A program made the translations under genes and the position numbers. From NCBI GenBank assembly GCA_018343915.1, contig JABRWF010000001.1:5084001-5148000 (forward strand): a DNA stretch of 64,000 nt. The letters run 5' to 3'. Positions 55,583-64,000 of the stretch are shown here, in pieces. This DNA is from Agroathelia rolfsii (lineage: Eukaryota > Basidiomycota > Agaricomycetes > Amylocorticiales > Amylocorticiaceae). The notes under the pieces were generated by a model that did not search any database, was not told the DNA's origin, and saw only the letters and a program-made list of their open reading frames with translations. The first letter of the stretch is position 1, and every line of letters starts with the position of its first letter.

Positions 55583-57167
55583 GGCAATGAGCAATATAGC
55601 ACTCGGACTTGTAGCTGTGCCCGGAGGGGGGTGTCTCAGACTGGGGAAGGAGTTGAAGTGAGGCGGATGTGCTTGCGCCACATGGCTCGGAACCAAAATA
55701 TTATAAACCATGGCCGGGTGGCAGTGCTCGAGCGAGACCTCGCGCAGCCTTGCCACAGGTTCTGCCGGGCCCAGGCGCGTCTGCCAGACAGGATGCTTTT
55801 TGTCACTGTAGCGTCTCTTGATAGATCGCTTCTCTCACAGCTTTTACACTGATATATCCTGAGACAGAAAAAGAATAGGCGCATTTACACAACTTGCATT
55901 TACATAAATACCCTAGCTGATTCAAGTTACTCTCCGAGTCTACATGTACTTCGTGCTTTTAATAGTCGTATCAGTGCGAACATTATAATCAGCCAATTGC
56001 TCTTAAACCTCGCCTTAATACAAGCTCTAGGAGGCTCCAGAACAATGCACTGCTAATTACCCTAAAACACTGACAAGACCTCCGAAGCTTGAGCTCATTA
56101 ATCAAGACAATGCCCTCTATCTATACAAAGCAGCATGAAGAATGATGGCAGTAGGTCTCGCAACTATACTAAGCACAATCATGGCTATTTGACTGGGTAT
56201 TTCATTGTTTTTGTCAAGTACTAGGTATAGCAAGGTAAATAGCAAGGCCGAGCCTCTAAAGGAGCTCAGCTGATCACCGAGCATACAAGCGACTGGATAC
56301 GCCTCTTTTTGAAAATAGACTTATATTGATACGTGGGCGCTGAGTACTTTGGATTTGGAAAGGTTCTGCAGCCACGATTCACGTCGAATTTCTTATCCAT
56401 TGACTTGGAAAAGATCCCCAGTGATTCAGCCACATGGCCCTCCGAGTGACTGGTGGCAGCGGAAAGCGAGCTTTCATATATAACCTTCCAAAGCTATCAT
56501 ATAGTAACCGACTTTGCTGGCAAAACGACGACATTTTGAACGCTTAACTCTTTATTTCAAAACCAACTGTCCCTCCGTATAATTGCTGACAAGAAACTCG
56601 TCGATTTTGTATTCGAGAATGTTTATTGCACGTTTATCAGCAAGCTAAGACTCAGCCTAGGGGTATCTGGGGGCTTTACTAATTGCCGAAAAGAGGTACC
56701 CAGTGCACAGCCCTCAACATCCAGCGCTCATACGTGTTTAGATGTAAAGGCGACTGCTCAGCGCACAGTACTCAGTTGATCAGTACTTAGCGCCCAACTC
56801 CCGGCTCCAGCCGCTCAGAAAGCCGCCCGGAGCTCAGGTTCATCCGCTGAGGCGGTGTCAGATGGCTTTGGGCGTTCTCCGTGTTCCGGCATCTACTGGG
56901 CTTCTCCCTATTGTGATCTTGTCAAGTGACTCGGGGCTACAAGCTTGGATTCAAAATAATCGCTACCTGCAACACCAGAGGATAACTTTTTTGGAAATGA
57001 GAAGGTGATTGAATGGCCAGGCACTATCCGAGACAATCGCAAGCATGCGCCTCTGGATCTGATATTCTGGTATTCTTTATTCCTTGTACTAAAAAGCTTT
57101 TATATTAAATAGCATGCATTGCTCGCCTGGGAAGGTACTAGTTCCTGACTCTCAAACTCCCCAGCAA
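55583..57167. other. Intergenic region upstream of kinase copy 2 and the SDR array
   Basis: No recognised gene in about 1.6 kb. Should contain the promoters of kinase copy 2 (minus) and of SDR copy 1 (plus). Confidence 0.4.
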
Positions 57168-58402
57168 ATGTCGCAGCCAAGGATTGCGATCGTAACAGGC
57201 AGTGCAGTTGGCATTGGCCACGCAATCGCACTTAGACTTGCAGACGATGGCTGCAACCTTATATTGAATGACTTGCCTAGCCAATCAGAGCAATTGAATG
57301 CTGTTGTGAAAGAGATTGAAGCCAAAGGACGCAAAGCTGTAACTTATATTGGTGATATTTCGGTAGAAAAAAACGTTCAGGAACTCGTTGATATGGCAGT
57401 TACATCGTTCGGTGGACTCGACATTGTACGTGCCAGCATAATTTCACAGAATTAACTTTTAATATGTTTCTTAGATGGTGGCCAATGCGGGTATTGGACT
57501 GCTTGGGTCCATTATGGACAGTAAGTTGAAGAAATACTTTTGGGATCATCTCTTTCCAAGTCTTACAAATGAATCTTTATTTATAACTAATATGAAACTG
57601 GATGCAATCTTAGCATCTATGGAAGATTTCAATAAAGTTCTCAGCGTCAACTTGGGCAGTGTTTTCCTATCGTACAAGTATGCTGCTGCACAAATGATTA
57701 AACAAGGCCGTGGTGGTCGTATAATCGGTCTGCCGCCTTTTTCCACACCTAATCATGTTTTGTTTTAATCAATCCGATGTCTTTTAAAGGTGCCTCTTCT
57801 GTTTGGGGAAAGACTGCTCGCGCATCTACAGGCGCATACAGTGCGTCGAAATTTGCTATTCGTGGATTAACTCAGTCAGCAGGTCAGGCTCAATACTTAT
57901 ATGACTCTTCTAAGAGATTTGATTTTTTTTTTCAGCCCAAGAATGGGGTCAATATGGTATTACCGTCAATGCGTATTGCCCGGGTCTAATTTGGACACCA
58001 ATGAGTGAGTCTATCGTCCCATGTAATTCCACCGAAGGGCATGTTGCATCTATTTATCCATCTTCCTTTCAATAATTTAGTTCAAAATGGTCATGATTTC
58101 ATGAAAAGCACAAAGTTTTATGGTTCTTCTGGTGACATGAGAGATGTTGCAAGTATAATCTTGTTCTCAACCTCAACCTCTTGTTTACTATTTCTTTTCC
58201 TCAGTGGGCCGAAGTTAGTGCTGTGAAGAGGCATGGCCTACCTGAGGATATAGCCAACCTTGTCTCGTTTTTTGCTTCAGAAAAAAGTAGTTTTGTCACA
58301 GGGCAGAGTGTAAGTCAATCCTGGCATTTGTACAATAAAATTGAATTCTAATATTAAATTCATGGATAGATTCTGGCAGATGGCGGTACACTATTTGATT
58401 GA
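57168..58402 (+). CDS. Short-chain dehydrogenase/reductase, copy 1 (intact)
   Basis: Classical SDR with an N-terminal Rossmann motif TGSAVGIG (TGxxxGxG), NDLP, GDISVEKNV, a VANAG motif after the first intron, and a catalytic YSASK (YxxxK) with upstream GASSVWGKTARAS supplying Ser. Then NAYCPGLIWTPM and a C-terminal GRG...DGGTLFD ending at 58,402. About eight exons with 50-90 bp introns (57,426-57,474; 57,520-57,614; 57,731-57,790 and others). Likely an NAD(P)-dependent ketone/diol reductase of the diacetyl/acetoin reductase-like type; substrate unknown. First gene of a same-strand tandem array. Confidence 0.85.
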
Positions 58403-58705
58403 TTTCACTGATCAGACTTTCTGTCAACGTCTCACATGTGTAAATCATCGCTGCATCGTGGCTGAGATTGTAAATAAATTAATAATTTAGAAGGAATTAA
58501 TCGTCATTTCAGTCGTTGCTTACTGTCCCTCAGTATTGATTTTATTTTATTTCTTTGCTTGGCACTTTATCACACCCATCCACTTACGCGAGAAGTTTGC
58601 ATACGTATCAGTGTGACAGGTATCTGAAAATAGTCTTTGGATAGACTCTGAAACTCCTATCTGCTAACTGGCTCCCAGTAGAACGATCTTTCTGCTTTGC
58701 CAAAT

Positions 58706-58847
58706 TCATCTTTCGGTGGACCTGATGATGTTGTGAGTTTTTATACTCCCACTCCGGTTTAAGTGCTTAAACAAGTAGCTTCAGTTTGTCTTTTAACTTG
58801 AAATGGTAGCAATGCGGCAATCGGTCCGCCGAAGCTCCTCTTGGAAA
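58706..58847 (+). pseudogene. SDR relic (two exon fragments)
   Basis: The pieces TTTCGGTGGACCTGATGATG and, from 58,803, ATGGTAGCAATGCGGCAATC match the exon junction of the SDR copies (FGG-x-D-I then MVANAG-x-G). They are separated by about the right intron distance, followed by GTGAG. One base is missing in the second piece. This appears to be a further, nearly lost array member. Confidence 0.45.
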
Positions 58848-59477
58848 GTGAGCCAGATAACTTTACTTCTTAAAAAACACTCTCCGACAGCAAAAACAAT
58901 CCTAGCTTAGTGGTGATGGTGTGCCGCATTGCCGGTGGCAAGAATGCCACGGCCGACGCCACTCCCGCAACTGGGCTCGAGTCTGATCCCATTGAGCAAA
59001 TCGACCGTTGCATCGAGTGTACGAATCAATCTGTTGAACCTGCTCTGCTTCAATCCTGGTCTTTCCCAAGCCATGAAACAATGAGTTCAAGAATGAGCAT
59101 GCTGGTTTTGGATGTGAAAGGGTATTAATAAACACAAAATATAAATACAGCTGAATTGATACTGTTCTCGTCTACACCCTAGTCATATGATCCACATTTT
59201 TTTTAATACGTTTATATACCGCATCATATACTATAGACAAACTACGGTGTGAGGAGCTATGGTAACTGTTTGGAAGGTAAGGGAAGTGTGGTGTGTAGTA
59301 GCATAAGGGGAAGTTAGGAGGTTTGAAGCTGTTCATATGATCCACACCTCATGACTCAATCGCAATCGCGCTCGCCGAAGTCAATTTATTTTTACTCATA
59401 AGGCCCGGAAGTAATTACCCCGCACATTTGTCCTGATAACATCGACTCTGTCGCTCGTTCTAAGCACGGCACTGGTC
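58848..59477. other. Spacer after the SDR relic
   Basis: No recognised gene; 58,900-59,130 is open in two frames but has no match that I can name. Confidence 0.3.
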
Positions 59478-60636
59478 ATGTCACCACCAAGGATTGCCGT
59501 TGTGACCGGCTGTTGTAGGGGGATCGGTCGTAGCATAGCCCTTCGACTTGCGGAAGATGGCTGTGACATTGTGGCCAATGATTTAGAACATCAAATGCCT
59601 CATCTACAAACACTTGTGGAAGAGATCGCCTCGAAAGGCCGTGCGGCTGTAATCCATGTAGGTGATATATCAGTCGAAGGCAATGTGAAGGAGCTGGTAG
59701 AGCTGGCTGTCACTACATTTGGGGGTATCGATATAGTATGTTTTTATCCATCGGTTGTGATTTGTGCAATAAGCTCAAATATTTGAAGATGGTGGCAAAC
59801 GCAGGCATCACTTTCCAAAAATCAATATTTGACAGTATGCATCGGTTCGTAAGGCAATCTGAGAAATTGTCTGATCTGACACACAGCGTCTGTTGAGGAA
59901 CTCGATCAAATGCTCAATATTAATGTTAAGACTGTGTTTCTGTCATACAAGTATGCCGCCGCTCAGATGATTAAGCAAGGTCGTGGTGGCCGAATAATTG
60001 GTGAAGTTTACGCATACTCCCGCCATCGATGTTCCACCGCTTGATGTACACTTCTCTAGGTGCATCTTCTATATCGGGGAAAAAGGCGAGAGCGTATTCA
60101 GGAGCGTATGGAGCATCAAAATTTGCCATCAGGGGCTTGACTCAATCCGCTGGTGTGTTGGAAGTTGTTTGCCCTGGCCGGAATCACTTTTACCGAGTCC
60201 TCGTCAGCTCAGGAATGGGGTGTGCATGGTATTACAATAAACGCATATTGCCCAGGGCCAACGAGGACATCAATGAGTACGTAATTGCTTCTCAGGTACC
60301 ATTATCTACTGATATTCAATTATAATAGCTGAAAGTTTAAGCATTTCTTGGGGTAAGTTTTTTGAAACGTCCGAAGCTGGAGTTTGGGAAACGGTAAAGC
60401 AATATCTTTTCTACTATTTCCTTCTCAAGTTTATGTGGACTAGTGGGCAAAAGCGACTTCAATCGGCAGAGTTGGCGAACCACAAGATGTTGCGCAACTC
60501 GTGTCATTCTTAGCCTCAAAGGAAAGTGGGTTTATTACTGGTCAAAGTGTGGGTGCAATCAATTTTGCTTGTTTTTGCCAAGATGGAGCTGATACCTTTG
60601 CAGATAACCGTGGATGGAGGGTATCTTTTTGATTAA
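59478..60636 (+). CDS. Short-chain dehydrogenase/reductase, copy 2 (intact)
   Basis: Same exon plan as copy 1. It has TGCCRGIG, NDLEHQ, GDISVEGNV, MVANAGITFQKS, KYAAAQMIKQGRGGRIIG, GASSISGKKARAYSG with YGASK, then ITINAYCPGPTRTSM, WAKATSIGRVGEPQDVAQLV and ITVDGGYLFD, ending with TAA at 60,634-60,636. No stop seen in the joined frame, all catalytic residues kept. Pro-Thr-Arg-Thr in place of Ile-Trp-Thr-Pro after the active site differs from its siblings, so substrate preference may differ. Confidence 0.85.
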
Positions 60637-61336
60637 AGCAAGGCTTGTAGTTTTGATCGTATCATCATAAAATCATCAATTATTTGATTAGCAACAAAAT
60701 CCAGATGGATTATCATAAACCCGATACTTATGCACTCCGAAGGCAACTGTGTGTGACGTGAAGCAACTGCTAATGGTCATACCCATTTTAATCCAAGGTG
60801 GTTCGCTGTTTTTTCAGGTTTGAGATAATAAGGAGTGACCAGCAATTCCTCCTGATTGGAACACTGGAGCTTGGGAAACTATCTCGATCGGTGCATGCAT
60901 TCGGGATTAGTTCAGCGAAGCAAAATATGTTACTCCTGACTTAGACTTTGGTCTCATCGATCCCTGATTCTGACTGAATTGCGACTCTTGAAAATATGAA
61001 ATATATCAATGATTCAAACACGTATATTTGAATAGGGACCGATCCAAGGTGATAACGGGGGACGCCTTTGATACCCCTACAATCCATTAACAGAACTGCA
61101 ACTGACGAAGCCACAATCACTGTTATCCAGTAGTGTAGATACTAGGAAAAGGACGTCATCACCGCATCATTAGTGGGTCGTCCGTTTGTTCCTGTATTGA
61201 TCGGCCGCCCATGTGATCGTTAATTACCCACCTGGCAAAACAATTTACAGCTTATTACCTACATATAACCATATTGAACTTGAATAGCAGGTGTCATTAT
61301 TGATCTTCTTCCTCCCCGAATACAACTTCAAGAATC
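60637..61336. other. Intergenic spacer
   Basis: No gene recognised in about 700 bp between SDR copies 2 and 3. Confidence 0.4.
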
Positions 61337-62561
61337 ATGTCGGACTCCAGAGTTGCCATTGTCACAGGCTCAGCGAATGGTATAGGCAAGGCTATTGCTC
61401 TCAGACTAGCCACAGACCGCTGCGACATCGTCGTGAATGGCTTGCCGCACCAAACTGAACGCCTGAGAAGCACTATCCAAGAGATCGAAGCAACAGGACG
61501 AAGAGCTACACTGTTTGTTGGCAGCGTTACTGTGGAGGATGATTTTCGCCTTTTAGTCGAACACGCTGTTTCTACCTTTGGTGGTGTCGATATTGTCTGT
61601 CCTCTGGTGCACAATAACGATGGTGTCAACTATACTAATCTGTTTGCTAATATATGGTCGCCAATGCTGGAGTATTCTTCGCTCAGCCGATTGTCGAGAG
61701 TGTGTAACACATATTGTACTCAATTCTACCAAGTTAAACCGATCTTCTTGGTTTAGTGACAGCCGACGATTTCGATAAGACAACTTGCGAGGAGTATTTC
61801 TTTCGTAAAAATATGCAGCCATACAAATGATCAAACAGGGAAGAGGTGGCCGTATTACTGGTATGAAATAAATGAAAATGTACAATTGGGGTTTCTGTAC
61901 AGAAAAAAAAAATCAACCACAGGAGCATCTTCTGTTGTGGGCAAGCGTGGTCAAGAAAATAGCTCATCCTATGCAGCATCTAAATTTGGGGTTCGAGGGC
62001 TGACACAGTCAGCAGGCAAGTTATGCATGAGCCATTATAGGATATGATCTCTAAGCATTAAACCTTTAACAGCACTAGAATGAGGATCTCATCAAATAAC
62101 CGTGAACGCTTACTGTCCGGGTGTAATTTGGACGCCTATGAGTATGTTGATCAATAAACTAAAATGATTTACGCATACGAGGTGATTCATAACAACAGTA
62201 CGCAGGCTCATAACTGAAGAGTCTACAGAAAAAATGTTGGAAAATGAGGTTTTTGGATTCATTTCAAGCTTTTTTCCTACGAAGCAACAGTTAATCTTGG
62301 GCTGTACAGCCCAATATACATGTTTATAGCCCAATATGCATGTGTATAGTGGGCCAACAAGGTTGCTGCTCACCGGCTAGGCCAGCCTGAAGAAATAGCA
62401 AATCTTGTTTCTTTCCTGAGTTCAAAGGAGAGTAGCTTCATAACGGGGCAAAGTGTAAGGTGAAGTCATCTCAACTGAAGATGATTTATATTTTCACTAC
62501 AAATCATTCTGCTAATAATGTCTGATAGGTGACAATTGATGGAGGATATGTCTTTGATTAA
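61337..62561 (+). pseudogene. Short-chain dehydrogenase/reductase, copy 3 (broken)
   Basis: The first exon is intact (TGSANGIG; NGLPHQTERL; FGGVDI). Later exons carry three lesions: a deletion with frameshift around 61,780-61,790 where siblings read MNVKL, TAA in place of Tyr before KYAAIQMIKQ, and TGA in place of Trp in LEWGSHQITVNAY (near 62,085). YAASK, the GVIWTPM region and the terminal DGGYVFD exon (ending 62,561) remain. Recently inactivated. Confidence 0.8.
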
Positions 62562-63137
62562 CATGAAGACTAGACAGAGATACTTGTTATCGAATTATCG
62601 CAAATTTCTAGATGGAATTAATACAGATACATCTAGACCTAGTTAACTCAGGAAAACCCTACGACCACGAAGTGTTCCACGATTATAATCCAGATAATTT
62701 CGTGATTGCTATCGTCCCTGTGGCTACTTGCTACCTCTTCCTTTCTCAAACACTCTCTCACTCCCTCATATGCTCTCTGATTTCCTCCTATCACTCGATG
62801 ATCTTCTCTCTCGTAAAGCCACTCTAACTTGCACAATTTTCAGAAGGTAAAACACCTGATTTAAGATTCGATTGATTTTTTATATATGAAGGATTGCAAC
62901 TGCGATGGGGTGTGTTTATATTATGGATGGTCCAAATGCTTGTATTATCGCAACCGAACAATCGGCGAATCTTTGCCCTGTATTACCCTGTTCGAATCGC
63001 GGAGTACCAGTTAGTACCATGTGACTTAATCTCAGTTGGGGTTTCTCGCTCACCTGAAAAAAAAGCATCTACATTGATAACCTGTTAGACACCAAGCTTC
63101 TATTGTTGCCTGCTTTCTGGACCTAACTTCTGAACCC
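62562..63137. other. Intergenic spacer
   Basis: No recognised gene. Confidence 0.4.
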
Positions 63138-63700
63138 ATGTCGGATCCTCGAATTGCTATTATTACAGGTCCAGCAAATGGTTTAGGTAAGGCGATCGCT
63201 TTCAGGCTTGCTGCGGATGAATGCGATATTATTTTAAACGATTTACTGTACCAAACTGAGAATTTGAAGAGGATTTCCCGAGAAATTGAAGCAGCAGGGC
63301 GAAGAGCCTAATTCTTTGTAGGAAATCTGACTGTAGAGGACGATTTTCGTTGTCTAGCTGAACATGCCGTTTCTACCTTTGATGGGGTCGACATTGTCTA
63401 TTTTAGTTTCTTGTCAAAAATAAGTATTAGAGTCCACAATGCTACAAAATTTTCGCATACAGATGGTTGCCAGTGCAGGAGTAGTCTTCCCTCAGTTAAT
63501 TACCGATAGTATGTAACATAAGCCATGTGATTAAACACGGAGATAAACCATTTTTCATTATTCAGTGACTGTCGAAGATTTTGACAGAACGATGAATGTT
63601 AAATTGCAAGGCGTATTCCTTCCATACAAATATGCAGCTATGCAAATGATTAAGCAGGAAAGATGTAGTAGTATCATCAGTACGAAATGCAAGATAGGAA
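63138..63700 (+). pseudogene. Short-chain dehydrogenase/reductase, copy 4 (broken, truncated)
   Basis: Starts MSDPRIAIITGPANGLGKAI at 63,138. A TAA near 63,309 interrupts AAGRRA/FFVGN. The MVASAG exon (from 63,462) and MNVKLQGVFLPYKYAAMQMI (near 63,595) are present. After ERCSSIIS the sequence loses all similarity to the siblings; the YxxxK exon and everything after are missing. A dead 5' half. Confidence 0.8.
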
Positions 63701-63957
63701 AAGAAATAAAAGTTACATCTTCAAGTTGCACGCCAGTAGTAGCGAGTAGCCAATATAATAGTACTTAGCACAGGCATCCGGACCGGGTTGTGCATCTCTA
63801 ATGCCATCATGATTAGTACACAGCTTGCTTATTCGGTGTCGTCATCTTGAGCAGCTATAGCCCCCAGTCCAGGGCCAAGCTGCGCAGCCACTTCATCTCT
63901 TTACTAAGCTGCTACCACCACCACCACCACCTACGCAAACTATCTCATACACTCAAG
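63701..63957. other. Spacer before the window end
   Basis: Contains a CCA microsatellite (63,914-63,931) and probably the promoter of a gene starting at 63,958. Confidence 0.3.
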
Positions 63958-64000
63958 ATGTCAGGAAGTGAGTTGGTCTACCATAGTCGATTGTCACATC
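63958..64000 (+). CDS. Possible first exon of a gene running off the window
   Basis: ATGTCAGGAA followed at once by a GTGAG donor-like site, preceded by a pyrimidine/CA-rich leader. Only a few codons are visible, so the product cannot be named. Confidence 0.25.
   Translation, partial: MSGSELVYHSRLSH

Noticed and set aside
58902..59135. Opposed open frames between SDR copies
   Set aside because: No recognisable motif and no splice structure; left as spacer.

Overview
The window looks like a chromosome segment of a filamentous basidiomycete, most likely an Agaricomycete (a Rhizoctonia/Ceratobasidium-type fungus would fit). Reasons: many 45-65 bp GT-AG introns, chromodomain Ty3/gypsy retroelements of the Tf2 type, a TET/JBP-family dioxygenase riding on a DNA transposon, a PSTAIRE-type Pho85-like kinase with a Gln/Ala tail, and a fungal 7TM protein pair. 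No tRNA, rRNA or CRISPR was seen. Repeat boundaries, target-site duplications (TSDs), motifs and exon joins were read by eye; family names are from memory.

1-20,719 is a nest of LTR retrotransposons. The oldest layer is a decayed Ty3/gypsy element on the minus strand (element 1; 5' LTR at 19,871-20,719, 3' LTR ending at 897). It was hit by a solo LTR (2,092-2,934), another solo LTR (4,283-5,233), an AT-rich unit (7,351-9,287, itself carrying a solo LTR at 8,250-9,122), and a full-length Ty3/gypsy element 2 (9,566-18,903). Element 2 in turn carries a solo LTR in pol (12,959-13,801) and one in its own 5' LTR (16,973-17,960). Nearly every insertion has a perfect 5-bp TSD. Removing the AT-rich unit restores the gag frame exactly. 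Both elements have stops that look like C-to-T decay.

21,056-43,492 is the most interesting object: a 22.4-kb DNA transposon with imperfect 24-bp terminal inverted repeats and a perfect 6-bp TSD (AATATC). Cargo: a HECT-like E3 ligase candidate (+), an unknown multi-exon gene (-), a zinc-finger protein with a possible caspase/CHAT-like His/Cys pair (+), a TET/JBP-type 2-oxoglutarate/Fe(II) dioxygenase (+), another unknown gene (-), and a DDE integrase-like transposase with two nonsense codons (-). Between them lie minisatellites built on a recurring TTCAGC(C/T)(G/A)AA motif, and a solo LTR of a further family (35,067-35,808, TSD TTATA).

43,493-64,000 is a host-like region rich in local duplication: a divergent pair of 7TM membrane protein genes; two Pho85-like kinase genes facing each other, with an intact serine beta-lactamase-like gene and a decayed copy between them; then a tandem array of short-chain dehydrogenase genes (two intact, two broken, one two-exon relic).

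Working idea: a mobile element carrying a probable 5-methylcytosine oxidase sits beside retrotransposons whose mutations are mostly CpG transitions. This suggests, but does not prove, that DNA methylation and its reversal matter in this genome.
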